Under the pieces are notes generated by a model, which saw nothing but the letters and a program-made list of their open reading frames with translations, ran no database searches and was not told the origin of the DNA. The translations under genes and the position numbers were made by a program. DNA of 64,000 nt from the NCBI GenBank assembly GCA_013397115.1, contig VWZW01007674.1, positions 372,001 through 436,000 on the forward strand, given 5' to 3'. Positions 48,879-62,440 of the stretch are shown here, piece by piece (positions within the stretch are counted from its first letter, which is position 1; the number at the start of each line of letters is the position of its first letter). The DNA comes from Edolisoma coerulescens. Taxonomy: Eukaryota > Chordata > Aves > Passeriformes > Campephagidae.

Positions 48879-51800
48879 ACTCTACTCAAACTTAGGATAG
48901 GCACTTAAGAAGGAAAAGAACCTCTTCTCTCAGCATCTTGAGGAAAAGCATGTTTTCCTTAAGTTTCTTTGGAGTGAATTCCACACATGTGGTAATCTGT
49001 TTGTGTGTCTGACTAAGAACTATTTCATAGCTACATGCACGTACTGCTCCTGTTTTACTGGAACAGCCAAAATTAACTGACTTTGGGTATCGGATCAATT
49101 CCTGCTCCCGTTTGTTACACCAGTCGTTAAAGGGATGTAAGATACAGTTTTAATTAGTGTTGTGCTGAACCAGCAGCTGAGCTCTTGGCATTGCGATCAA
49201 GTTTCAAATAAAAGGCTGAGACCCATGGCCCTTCCCTGGCAGAGCTTCTTCTGGCTGACCTAGACCTGCTTGGTTCCCAAAAGGGCATGACAAATCCTTT
49301 TGTTTGTACAGTACTACAGCCCTACCCCACTTACCTGTAGTAGCTGTGAACCTGAGCTCCCCCTGCAGAGGAGCATATGCCTTTCTCCTCCCTGTAGTTA
49401 GGAATAGATATGGTTTTGTCTTGATCTCTAAAATATGTCTGCTTGTTGTAAATTAGGAGAGCTTTTACAGAGGCTCCACTGGAAGGCCACCAGACTACAT
49501 GGCTGTTGGATGGTGGAGCTAACTTACTTGTGAATGTGGAGGATGCAGACAATAGAGCTGATGGCACAGCCGACTGGAAAAATGAGAGGAGCAGTACACC
49601 CAGAGTGACCAGTTCCCTGAAACTGGAAGTATATAAGCAGACTGCTGTGAGTTAATGGTAAACAAAGAATGGTGTATAATTTCCTTGGCAGTGGAGGCAA
49701 CGTCTTCTGGAAGCTTCCCTTACCCTGGGTATATTGAAGGACTTGCCGCAGTTGCATGTTGCAGTGAGAATATGAATGGAAGTGTTTCTACAGAGTGTGC
49801 ACATAACCTCTATAGGCTCTTTCATGAGCCCTCCCCAGCAAGGCACCTGCTTTCTTCTTCCTAGAAGGGGAGCCAACACTGGCCTCTCCTGTTTTTTAAT
49901 GTATTAACCATTAGGCAGAACTAAAATGGCAAATCCTCCTCTCCATACTAGTGAAGGTGTCACCTAGTTTTCATGTGACAAGTCCCCACCTGGAGGTAGT
50001 GCCACTCTCCATGCCGCCTGGTTTTCCTTGAGCTTCATTGGTGAGGCGATATCTAGCCCTCCTTATCTTTGAGGATCAGCACTCACAGGTATCTAGAAAA
50101 CACCTCTGTGTTTGCAGGGCTTCCACAATGATGCCAGCTGCACAGCCTTTGGGGCCAGGAAGGCAGAGGGTGTGACTCTCAGGTTAGCTCGCTAGTGATG
50201 GCACATGTAGTGACAAGACTGTGTGTCTGCATATGCTAAAACATTCAAAACCCTTATTTGGTTGACATACACTGTCAGGCAACATGATTCCAAAGAGGTT
50301 TTAACTAGAAGTTTGTGATTTATTGGTTGCAATGCAACCAACTCATTTCCTCAAGCCCTCTGTGAAGGCAGTAGGCACTGAACTTTCCTTTCCAAGTTTA
50401 CCTATAAGAAGTAATATGTTTAATATTACTAAAACATCAGTATTTTAAAAGTTTCATTATTAAATGTTTTCTACTGGTGTATGCAAAGAATTTCACTCCC
50501 TGTGGACCAATGTACTTGTTACTTTTCACCCCAGAAGGAGGTAATGATTGGATCCTGTAGAGCTGGACAGTGTGTTACGTACCAGCTGAGTATAGTCTAT
50601 ATGAAGAGTGGCCTTCTTTCCCGGGGCATACAGCAACTGGCTGGTGGCAGAGGCAGCATTGGTACAAGAATGTGCTCTCCAGCAGCTGGCCAACAGCCTG
50701 GATTAGTCAGATTTATGAAATCATAATTTGATGTAGGAGTCTGTGTCCTGGAATACAGCAAACTCCTAAAATGAAGATTGTGGTTGTGGACACTTTTGTA
50801 TAGTCAGAACTTCAGCTGTGCTGTAGGTGATGGAGCAATATTTGTTTCACCTGAGCATCCTGGAAGAGGTTGTGAGAGATGATCTGTAGATGTTGTTGGG
50901 GTGCCTATGCTACCTGAACCACCCAACAAAGTCTGGCCTCTCCAAGTCCTGTCCTGGTATGCTCTCTCTTCCCTGCAGAAGTATTTCAAACAAGAAGCTG
51001 CTTATTATTTCTGAGGTTGTCCTTAGGGTGATTAATGTGTTTATTCTTTTAGAGGAATAAACTTAGCCCAGTTGGAGATTGACACAGATTTAGGGAGTTC
51101 CTCTGAATAAGTGGCACAGGTTTCCAAGGAGGTGCAGAGATCAATTAAATCCTAAATAAAATTTCTGTCAGTGGCACTGCTTATGCAAAAAACCTGTGCC
51201 AGATCTCACCACCTTTCACACACATCCCCCCCCCTCCAAATCACAAACGCAAGCTGGCAAATCATGTGAGAAGCTGTGCAGGAAAAAAATGACATTCAGG
51301 TGGTGGTCCAGATGGTGCCAATTTTGAGGAAGACATGTAAGTGCATAATTGAGCCCTGCACGCTCCGAGGCATGAAGGGCAGTCCACTGCTACCAGCACA
51401 GGGAACCAGCAGAGCAGCAGCCACGCATGAGGCAGCGGGGGGAGGCCCAGACAAGAGGTTCAGCAGGAAACTTCACTGCAAAAACATCTGATTTATATTT
51501 CCTTATCCCTCTAGTTTTCCACTGGCTTCCTCTTGCCTAAGGAGGCACTTTTACTTGTTCACATCTCTGTCCAGCTGCAGCTGTAAGACAGCCCGTAGGT
51601 GGGGGTCAGCATTAATGTTCTTGCTGCCTCACAGCAGCCAGGCAGGGCATCAGCTTGAAATCTGCACGCACCCTAAATGCTTCATCCTTCCTTTCTGTCC
51701 TCTCCCTCAAACATACTGCATCCACATTCCCACCCAAAATGGAGCATGGGACTTCTGAGTAGGTCAGTGAGAAGCAAAAACCATCTTTGGAGTTTCATAT

Positions 51801-54800
51801 CCAAGCAGAAAGCCAGCTAAATGAGGAGCTGACATGGTACCAAACCAGAAGACACCATTTCTGCAAAACCCGTGTACAGTATGTAAGGATGAAGTTCCAG
51901 GAAGAAAGTCAAAAAGCACCCAGGAAGACCAGAGGACTCCTCAGTGTGGGTGCCCACTTCACTGGGCCTTTTCCCATCCAGTTCCTCTTGCAAATAGACA
52001 ACACACGTCTGAGTGAGAAAATAAGGATGCTTACATTTTTGTAAGAGAAAAGGTGAGAATTTGAGTAAAATTATAGTAAAAATAGGAAAATCTCAGCAAA
52101 TGCAGTGGAGGAAGCCAATGCTCCAGGACTCAGCCTCCCACGACTCTGATCATAACCCAATAACTTTTCTCCACAGACAGAAGTTCAGTTCTGGTCTGAA
52201 GCTTCATTGTGCTTCCTTACGTATCCTGTCATGTCTAAGTGGCTAACAGCAAGGTCTGGGAGTAAAAGGCATTCAAGAACAATTTTGGTTTTTTAAGTGC
52301 AGCCACTCTCACCCATCTGCCTCTGTTGGAACAAGAGACACCATCCAGTAGGATGGACAAAGCACTTCCCTCCTAAGTAGGAGGTTCAGTCAAGGTAGAA
52401 ATGGTTCATCATCACTAGGAAATAAAGAAATCTTGAAATTCCACTTCTCAGATTACTTGAAAAGCATACTTTAAAAAAAATAAACAAGGAGGTTATCACT
52501 TAACTAAGGTGTTGATTATTGTCAGCAAGTTCGTGACAAGAAACATCACTTGCTCCTCTTCTGGTCACCACCATGGCTCACTCAATCCGTCATCTTTGCT
52601 GAGTTCGGTTAACTCGTTTCATAGTCACTCAGGAATGAGCAATGATATGGAAAAATGCAGCATGTAATGGAAACTGTGACCTGTCACCTCACGTGGGCTG
52701 GTGCCAAGGAGGCTGCTAATTATAGCCTGACATGTAAATACTCCTGGAAGATGATTGTACTTATTTGGACTAGTGCAATATTAATTAAATACTTTGATTA
52801 TTTCTGAGATAGACTTTGGGAAAGAGGGGGAGGTGTTGTCAAGGGAATTAACCTTTAGTTGCTGGGAATAAAGTTGTCTTCCTCAGAATCTGCAGCAGAA
52901 GGCTATGTCTGAATTTTCCTCCTTCTTTCCTCTGTCCTCCTGTCTTTGACCTACCTTTTGGAGAGCTCCCATCATTTTTCTGCTTGCTTGGTCTCCTCTG
53001 GCTCTGTGCCTGTGCCAGTTCCTCAAGATCATAACTCACTTGCCTCCTTGAGCAGGGAGAAACCTAAATGGCCGGGATAAGGAAGAGCTTCTGGCAGGGA
53101 ACCAGGGTGGCTCTTATCTTAAGCAGAGCCCCTGGCCCTCCAGCCTTCTACACTCACAAAATTTCCAACCCAGAAACATCCACTTCCAGCTCCTACATTG
53201 GGTTCCCCGTGCAAGTACCAACATAAAATCGTGGCTCAAGCTGCCCGGAGATGGGAGAGGGAAGGGGAAGCTGGTGCAAACCAGAGGAGCTGGGACCACC
53301 TCAGCAAAAGACTACTGAAAACTTCGGTGGGTTCAGAAACATCAGGACAAGATGCCACTGCCTGTCTGACTCATCCCTAGGAGTAAAGAAAAAGCAGTGG
53401 CAGTGCATAGCAGAGGCAATGACAAGAACAGGAGGTGTGGTAGAGCCAAGGAAAATGTGCTTGGCTTTTTACTTCATGCAAGACACAAAGCTAAGCTCGG
53501 GCTCAGCTGCGGGCTGTCCAGGACTGGTGAATGTTTTATAGGGGGCCTGGGTTTGCAGGGAGCCCAGGGCTGCCTTACAAGCAAGTCCGCTCACGTGGAG
53601 GCAGGCTGCAGTCAGCACTGGCCCAGGGTGTTGGGGAGAGCAGCTCAGCCTGGAGCTTGGCTTCCCAGCAAGCCTCGGGCCACATTTCAAAATGAGCTTG
53701 TTGTTACCTTCTGAACAGCTCAACAGGAGGTGTTGAGCTGTTGAGTCCAGCAATATCTTTCAGTGACCTTGGGGACAGTGTTTTCCAGCAAGTCCTGCAT
53801 TTCAAGTGAGCCAAAGCTTTGTGTTGAATGACTCCTCTGTTACACTGTGTGGCCTTGGGACAGTCACGTTTGTGCATTCAGCACAAACTGAACCTGCTGT
53901 TCCTGTGCCACTCTTGAGGCACACCACAGTATCGCTCAGTCTCTTTCTCTGCCGAGTGCCTGGGCAGTGTTCCCTGCTTTGCACATGCACAGCACCAGAA
54001 AAGCAGGCAGCACGGAGGAGCCAAAGTCTTGCACCTCCCAGGGATTTTGTGCCTGGAGGAGGTCTCGCTCATTTACACATGGCCAAACAGGCACCTGGCA
54101 CTGTTCTGACAGTACCAAAACCAACTCTTCTGGTTGTCAGCAACGTACTTGAGTGGGAGTACTGATGGGGAGCTCAACCCCTGCCTCTGCAGAGAGCATC
54201 ACAGGTCTGCTTTACCCAGGAAACAACCCTGGTCTCCTGTTCATCTTTTCATTACGGTTTGTAGGATTGGGGAATTCAAACTCTTGTATGGAGCAGACAA
54301 GTAAGAGATGGTTGGGGGTCAGAGCTGCCAATAATGCCACTAATGCACTCTCAAGGGCTCTCCACAGCTGCACAGCATCGTCTTCAAGATGAGGGAAAGG
54401 ACAAGTGTTATTTCTGCCCCAGAAAGGTAGAAGACATTAAATCAACATACTGAGAGCTGATGAGAAACAATAGAGGCATTGGGACAGCACAGAGAAAGGG
54501 AGTTATGAGACCAGGATGCTGTGGGCCCAAGAGGCACAGGGACATGCATGCTAATTTCTCCTTTCTCCTGCAGTCCTAAGGACCACCGCGTGCTGCTGGG
54601 CCACTGACTCTGTAAAAGCAGTGCTGCTGGGAAAGGATGGTGCTGTGCTGCTGCCAGCTGTACCCCTGCAAGAGGTGGGGTGCCAAGTTCCCCTGCTGTG
54701 GCAGGATTTCCAGCTAGGGGATGTGCTAGGGGACGCCCTGGCTGAGGGATGGCTGCAGACTTCTCTCCCCTCACCCCCGCAAGAAGCACAAGCCCTGAAG

Positions 54801-56103
54801 GCTGTTGCTGGGGAGGGGGACACATTTCTGTGCAGACAGCAGAAGCTCTCCCTCTGGATTGCAGCTTTGCCAATACCCAAGGCAAAGGGCACAGAACTGT
54901 TCCCTCACATTGTGTTGAAGAGCTCAGATCTTGCTCCAGACAGTCTCCTTGGGGTGAATTCCCTGGACAGCAGTGCCTTCATCAATACCCCCTTGAAAAC
55001 ACTGAAGAAGTGCCGGTTCTTCATGGTCTGTATGTGAGTGAGAGCAGGACGAAGCACGGGAAACCAGTACAGGCCAAAACCAAAAGCCCAGGCTCAGAAG
55101 GAGGTGAAGAAACACCAGGCATAAGCTTGGACATGCCGTGCTAATCCTAAATGCCTCAGATGGGGAGGTGGAGGGGAAGAAAGGTTTTTTCCACATAGTC
55201 CTTTTTCAGGGAAGAGCAGACTGAGTTTACTGGCTAGACTTGAAGTTAAAGGGTTACAGCCTCTCATGGAGGCAAGTGAAAGCACAAATTGATCAAAGCT
55301 GCCATTTTTTACCGATACCTTCTTTGTCCAGAGGCACTAGCCACTCTTCATGCTGATTGTCTCACTGCATAATCACCATTGGCAGCTTCCCTCACCCTCT
55401 CCTAAAGATCCTCTGCATGGATTTTTTTCTTTGCAAATGCATTTCCGGGGACAATAAGAAAGTTGCAGCATAAATTAAACAAGATGCCTGGAAACTCTGA
55501 ATCAAAAATAACGTAAAGGAATCCTGAGTGAGAGGGGAAGAAAGAGGGAAGCTAAATGCAGTGCCTGTCTGCTGGCTTCTCCCTTGCCACACTCACACCA
55601 ATTAAGTGTAGCAGCACAGGCAGGGTGGCCAGGGGAGCACCTTTGTGCACAGATGCTAATTTGTTCGCAGGCTGCGGCACACAATTAATGAAAGTGCTGC
55701 TCCACGTATTCCCAAAACCAAAGAAGGAACATTTGGAGGCACAGAGAGTAGAATGGGTACAAACAGGCCTGGATCAAAGGCAAGCTGGATTTAGGGAAGA
55801 TTTGTACTGGTCACCTGGCACTTGCCATCGGGATCACCAGGCACTACAAATTTAAGTCCTCTTCCATCATTCAAAACTGTATACTTACAAAACGTTACAA
55901 AACTATATGCTTACAAACGTTACAAAATAAGCAGAGGGGAGAAGAAACTTTTAAAGGCAGGTGAAAGAAGTACAGGGGCATTGAACTTAAATCCCGGAGA
56001 AATGGGCCTCACAAGTCTTACACAGAGTCCTAATGTCAATACAGTAGAGAGAGGACAAGGGGATACCTGTTTCCATAGTAAAATCCTGGGTTTAGCTGTG
56101 ACA
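48879..56103. other. Intergenic sequence, nothing recognised as a gene
   Basis: No exon or known repeat family was recognised. A C run occurs at about 51225-51234. An AT-rich stretch at 52660-52830 with TTAATTAA and CTTTGAT motifs has the look of conserved non-coding sequence. Frames of 130-150 codons near 54.4-55.1 kb overlap on both strands and lack domains. Confidence 0.5.
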
Positions 56104-56157
56104 GGTGGATGGATGCATGGATGGATGCATGGATGGATGCATGGATGGATGCATGGA
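56104..56157. repeat. 12-bp tandem repeat (GGATGGATGCAT)n
   Basis: Four to five copies of a 12-bp higher-order unit built from GGAT, with every third tetramer changed to GCAT. In the plus frame it encodes alternating MHGW residues within a 128-codon chance frame. Confidence 0.95.
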
Positions 56158-59100
56158 GAGTCAGATTGCTGTTTCTCTACTCCCTCTCTGCTCTTTCCCC
56201 TTTATTAGCTTAAATGTTGGGTTTTTTTAAAGGATAGGAGCGCGCAGAAATTAAATGCTCACTCTCAAAATGAAGCTGACATGAGCCTCTGGCTTTGAGG
56301 ATGGATTAGTTTTGAAGGCATAGTAGGCACAAAATGAGGCCGGTGAGGGCTGGCGGTGGAATTCCCAGTAGGGACAGGTTCCTTTAAAACACAGATTAAA
56401 CAGGGAGGAAATGCACAGCGTATGAATATGAATTGATGCTGGGCCTTGCCTGGTCTCGCTTCATTTGATAAAGCGCATTTCCTTATTGCATGTCAATTAT
56501 TTACATTATTTAAATATGTATCATCAGATGAACATGTCAGCCCTGAAACAGATACACCAATGCACACGGAAACACACACGTGCACCAGAGCACGAGGAAA
56601 GGAGTCACACACCAGTTCATCGGGCAGATAATGAGCAGACACTCCTGTGCTCGGTGAGTTGTGAGGCACAGGCACCCCTTTGCCCAGTCCCTGATGCATT
56701 CCTTGTGCTGCCCCTGCAGAAGACTCGGCTCTCCTCAGAATAATTTGAATGCAGGCTCTGCTCAGCGCTGCGGGAATGTCAGCACCCGGCAGGAGCCCCG
56801 CTCCTCAGTGGTGCCTCTGCTAATCTCCAGTACGTGGAACTGCTTGTCTGAGAGATAGTTATTCCTCTTTCATCTGCACAAGTTCGCAGCAAAGGAAGCG
56901 CAGGAGAGCTACATTTAAATTAGATAAAATCCCTGTGCCCAGCGATTCTCCAAAGTTAGTGTTATTAGTAAAGATGTTAGTAGTCGATATTGCACTGTTC
57001 TGGCCACTACCAATGTATAAAATCCTGTTCTGAATTCTCCTGAAACAGAATTGTTTTTCTTACGTGATTCCCATTCTTACAAGGAATTTCTGTCCATGGC
57101 TTCTGCTCCAGGTGTATGAAGGTAGGGCACATGTTTGCAGCAAGCACTGCCACCTCTCAGTTCTGCTATTTGCCTCTAACTCATGAGGCAAAGTAAAGCT
57201 CTACTCTGAATACCCTGACCAGTCATCAGACAAAATGTGGGCCCAAATTTGCACTTTGACTTGGCAGCATGGCCTGGCTACAGAAGGAGTAAAATTTTTC
57301 CAAGAGCCATTTGTGCTCTCTGCACAAAGGCAGAGAACGTTGTGCACAGCTCTCGAAACACTGAAGGTTAGGGCAAGAACTATGGATATATGGTCAGGCC
57401 AAAAAGTGGATCCTCCTGAGCTTTCCACTGTGTGATTCCTCTGCCCCAGGCTCCTCCCAGCTCTGATGAAGTTCAGAAAAACAGGGATGTTGACTGGATT
57501 TAGCTAGCTCTGGTGAAATGTTCCTAAAAGAGCAAGTAGGGCGTGGTATAACAGATAATTTTGCTGATAATTTTACTTGTGAAAGAAGAACTAAACACTT
57601 CTGTCAGGACAAAATTTGATGGGTCAGATTTTTGGCAGGTGTGAAGCAGCATAGCCGACTCAGTGGAGGTACTCCAGTAGGAACCAGCTGAGATGTTTCC
57701 CAGAAAAGCTGACCAAGGCAACTCCATTTACCTTCCTGTGCTCTCAGCCTGGTGCTGCCCACCGTGACAGGGGCTGCAGCAGCAGCCTGGGGAGCAGCCA
57801 GCCATCCTCAACCAAAACAGCAAACCCAAGGAAGCACTGCACAGCACGTACAGGTGATTTGCATAATCGACACAAAGCAGCATCCTGCTGTACAAATCCT
57901 CTCCCTGCAGTCAGGTAATCTTCCATTCCCATCTTCATCCTGCAGTCTCTTTGCTCCTACTTTCCATCCTGTTAAGCTTCTTCCTACTCACCCATCACCA
58001 TCCTTCTTTCCCACCCAGGCCCTCAGCTTCTCTTCACACCAGGAACCCGATACCTCCACTGCATCTCTCCACCTCTCTGCTCTTCCAGCCACCTACCTAC
58101 CACTCCCACAGGCAGAAAGAAGATCCATGAGAAATGAGGACATTTAACTAGCTGAAATGGAAAAGAAGGGAAGGGGGAGACTTTCAAATGATTATTAGCC
58201 ATCTGAGCAGCCTGCCACCCCCCCAAGGGAAATTGCAACAAAATCTGTTGCTGTAGAAGCCTACCTAGAGGATGCAGCCATTGGTTTCAGATGGCAGCAA
58301 GGTGACAGTCACATGTGGCATCTCAAAACACAAGGCTTTGCCTGGGACTGAGCACTCAGCCTAGCCACAGTGGTGGCTGTTCTCCCCAGGCACAAGAAAA
58401 ACTCTCCGTGCTCCCAAGGTCAACCCAGTAAGTGATACTAGAGGCATACTGGTAAAACATTAAAAAAAACCAACACACCCCCCCCCAAAAAAAAAAACCA
58501 AACCTCTAGGAAATAACAATAACACCACCATTTATGCTTTAAATTCTGTGCAACTACAGCAGACCAGGTCTAGAGCCAGCATGCATCTCTCTACATCTCT
58601 GTCAGTGGGCATCTCTGCCTGCCGGTGCTCAGCGCCTGCAAACAGCTGGTATGTGCCCATTTGTTGCACTGACATCTGTCCACAGCCACCTCCTTCAGCT
58701 GGAGAAGCTCAACTCCTGCTCATAAATAATTGCCCAAGCAGCTGCTGGCAGGCCTGGGGAAAAGAACTTGGGAAGGTCACAGAGCAAATGCAGAGCCTCC
58801 TGCAGAGCACAGCTGTGTCATGCCCCACGTCTGAGGTATATGGACTCCTCCAGGCCCTTACAGGGGCATAACTCCCTCACTGCTGGAGGTAGTAACATGC
58901 TCAAGTCTCCCACTCCTTGTACAAAATACAGAGACAGGATGGGATGACCAGCTCTGCGCCTGGTTGTGCCATGGGAAAGTGGCCCTGGGCCATGCCATCC
59001 CCTGGCTGAGGAGCAGAGGCGGGTGCTGTCCCAGGAAGATGCCAAAGGACAGCGTGGCCCTTGCTGTGAGGGTCATGTGGTGTCCTACATCAGGGAAGGT

Positions 59101-61954
59101 TGGTCCATGGTGGTAAGAACTGCCACCTTCTCCTGCCTCCCTATCAGAGCCTCCCAGGTAGCAAGAACAGAGTTTTCTCACAGAGGATGAAATGCCTCTG
59201 TTTCTCTTCTCATCACCTGAACTACCATTGGTTCAGATCAGTTTGAGCTCTTCTGTGGCCTTTTGTCACTGTCCTTTCTTTTAAAAGCACTCCCAAGGCT
59301 TCTGCTGCTCAAGGAAGCTGCTGGGGCTGGGGCTGGCCAGGGGCAGGGTCTGACAGGGCCTTACAGTGGGGTGGGGCAGTTGGCACTGGGGAGACCAGCC
59401 TGTGGACTCCTGCCTGCTGCCTGTGTTTTGGGCAGGAGCCCACAAGCCCGAGCCTTTCTTAGGCAGAAGAAATAAAGACCCTTGCTGCTGGGTTCCATGC
59501 CAGGGCTGCTCAGCAGCTCAGCCCAGCTCTCCAGCTGTCAGAAGCACTGGGGATTAAATACACCATCATGTGTAAATCCTGTGTTTAAACAAATAATTCT
59601 CTCAGAATAACAGGCAGGCTTTTCCACATGAAGCAAAGCTGACACCTGACTCTTCACCTGACTTTTCCCAGGAGAATATTTTAATGAGGCCCAAAGCTGT
59701 AATATCACACAGAGAACATTAACAATGCTAATTACCTAAAGTTGAGCCCATGAATACCCAAACAACCATACCTTGGAGATGAATTGTTGTTTTGGCCCAA
59801 ACGAGGCACCGATGGCTTGCACCGATGCCTTGCAAAGTGAATCAGGGCTTGTGATAGCGTCAGAGACAGGCACACAGACCTGGCAAGGCAGCCTCCACAG
59901 CAGGGCTGGTGAATAAAGCAGGTGCCTGGACAGAAGGCAATCCGAGATTGCAGAGAGAAATTGCTTTCAGGTGGCCAAATCCCTCCTGAGAAAGCACAAA
60001 AGGTGTTGATAGGTCTCTCAGCATCATCTCATACAGGATCTGCGCAGAGAAAAGGGGGGGAATATTGAAGGAATTCTTTGCCAGGCAGCTGTGGCTGGCA
60101 CCAACTGAGCCTTGCACTGTGCTAGGAGAAGCCAGAAGTCCACGCAGATATGCAATGTGTGAGCAAGGTCTTGCCTGGAAGAGATCCAGGGCCTTTGCTT
60201 CACACCATATGCGCAGCCATCCTGCAGCTTCAGGTCACTGCAGAGGTGCCCGGGTGTGCAAGGATGAGTGCTCTGAACTGACCGGCTCCGTGTGCTCCAT
60301 CCCCAGCGCCAGAGCTCCGTCTGCAGCACCATAAACACAGCAGTGTGTGCTCTGCTGCACGGAGCTCAGCTGCCGCCTCAGCCTTCAGCCCCTCATCACA
60401 AACGCTGCAGGGCAATGCACACCCAGGGCCATCGTGCAGCAGAAAAGGAGGTTCGGTCCACCCAGGTGTCTCTTGGAGGGAGACGGGAATTTTGAGCAGT
60501 CTGTGTTGCTCAGCTCTAATTGAGCACAAAAACATCACATGGCAGGCAATAGCCCATTAGCAACACTGCATGCTGAGGGGCCTTTTAATTATTTTTGTGT
60601 TCCCAGAGGACTACAGAATGCTCTTCGTAAGCATGGCGTGGGAATGCCAATTAGGTGGCCTCCAGCCCTGCTAGACAAGGTCTGGTCACATCACCTTGCG
60701 TCACAGGCTGAACCCTGCCCTCCATTTTCTCCCCAAGTCTGCCGTTCTCTGCCATGAAATATTTATTAAAGGGAACTGCTGCCTGTCGCAAATGGTGATT
60801 CTCCTGTCTCCTTGCCAAGGTCAGGCTGCTGGGGAGATACCTTTGCTCTCCATAGCTTCTCTTTGAGACTGATGGGTCTTTCTTCCATTTGGCACAGACA
60901 GACAGCCTTGGGAAGGAGGCTCTTTCAATTCCTATGGGTTCTTATTTCCCAGGAATAACGTGGGCATGTAAACAAAGCACTAAAGCATAGGCTGCGCAGC
61001 AGTGAGCTATTGTGGTATCAGAACAGATAGATGCACTAGGCCACTTCAGGAGCACATAATAAAAAGCCACTAAATCAATTTCTGCTGTGATGAAGAGCCG
61101 CCTTCAGTCTTTGCAGTCACTGTTGTATCTTCTTAGGAAGCTTCTACACTTAGAGATGAAATCCTAGTCCCACAGAAGTGGATGGGAGGTTCACCCTCTA
61201 CTGATGTAGTGCTAGGTTTGCACCCACCTGGAGTTTAGCTGTGGTTTGCTGAATTTGGATTTACTGTTTCATATGGCTTTTGTACCAGAAAAATCATGAA
61301 GGCTTCAACCACAAGCTGTTTGATTATCTTTTATCAACTGTAGTGAATGAAATAAGCAGGCACAGCTTAACTTGCTCAAGGAACTATGGTTGAAGTGTCA
61401 AATAGATTTTCTCCCCCTGTGGACAGATACTAAAGGGGTAGGAAAATATATCTGAGATCAGGGATAAAATCTATTAAAATAAGATATGAGAACCAAAGTA
61501 TGGGATTGGCTATGGAGATAACCGTCCCTAATAATGACCTCTAAAGGAAGTTTGGGGGCCAAAAATATGAGGACCAAGGTGCATATAGAGCATGCACCCC
61601 ACAACTGGGCTGTGCCTACTCAGCTGCAGAGGGCCAGATGCTTCAGTACGTCTGGGGCTGGAAGTGCAGCTTGTTCTCTATGGCGGCTGGTCCCTGGCAA
61701 ACCTGCAAACCTGTCTCTCCTGTGCCACCTCTCTTGACAGCCAGTGAGTCCCAGCACACTTGTTCTCTCCTTGCATGGCAGCTGCCCTATAGTGCCAGGG
61801 CTTTCTCGCTGTCTCCTGTTCCTCTTCTGGCTTTTTGGATGTGTGCTGGGCTGTGGGGATGGGAGGGTGGGAGCATGGAGAAGCTGCAAACACTACCCAG
61901 CACAGGACCACACCACAGATTTATGCAGAGACTTAATGATGTTTTCTGTTTTGT
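56158..61954. other. Intergenic sequence, nothing recognised as a gene
   Basis: No coding exon was recognised. It contains a poly-A/poly-C patch at 58461-58505. AT-rich stretches at 56400-56540, 59630-59760 and 60535-60660 carry homeodomain, forkhead and SOX-like motifs. Confidence 0.5.
58461..58505. repeat. Poly-A / poly-C low-complexity patch
   Basis: A runs, then about nine C, then eleven A residues, in an otherwise ordinary region. Confidence 0.9.
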
Positions 61955-62440
61955 CTTTTTTTTTTTCCCCTTCCTAGTTATTCCTAACATTTTACTTGCT
62001 TTTTTGACACCTGCTCAGCCTTGACCTGTCATTTTCTCAGAATTAGCGACGATGCTGAGATCATTTTCCCGTGCAGTGATGGCTGATTTAGAGCCCCTCA
62101 TTATGCATGTATAATTAGGGTGGTTTTTTTCCCCAGAAGAATTACTGTGCATTTATCGACAGTAGATTTCATCTGTCATTTTACAACCCAGTTCCTCATT
62201 ATCATGAAAAACTTCTGCAGCTCTTCACAGCTGACTCTTGTTTTGACTGCCCAGAACAGTTTTTCATTCTCAGTAAACTTCTCACCTCACTTTTCCTCTT
62301 TTTTTCCAAATCACTTTTTAAAATATTAAAAAATACATGTCCATCTTAGATCTTCGGGTAATTTTCCTCCTCTGTGAAAACATATTGTTTATTTACACCT
62401 TTTGCTCTACTATTACAAATACTTTGTGTCTTTTATTGGA
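61955..62440 (-). mobile_element. Ancient, highly diverged CR1 LINE fragment
   Basis: The plus strand follows, in order, the antisense sequence of the CR1 lineages abundant in turtles and crocodilians: ATTCCTAACATTTTACTTGC, TTTTTTGACACC, the GATTTAGAGCCC block, CTCATTATGCATGTATAATT, TGTGCATTTATCGACA, ATTTCATCTGTCATTTTACA, CTGCAGCTCTTCACAG and AAACTTCTCACCTCACTTTT. The weaker last part has TGTGAAAACAT and TTTATTTACACCTTTTG. On the minus strand the join GVKKASKMLGITRKG matches the conserved KKANRMLG block of CR1 RT. The motif C region reads TEN in place of ADD. It is far more diverged than the other CR1 copies here. The right boundary is uncertain. Confidence 0.85.

Noticed and set aside
54442..55144. 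Overlapping 113-147 codon frames on both strands near 54.8 kb
   Set aside because: Mutually overlapping, no domains, and simple GC-rich composition, so no gene can be supported.
56446..56631. Short frame with His/Thr/Arg-rich CA-repeat translation
   Set aside because: It comes from an ACAC-rich low-complexity stretch.
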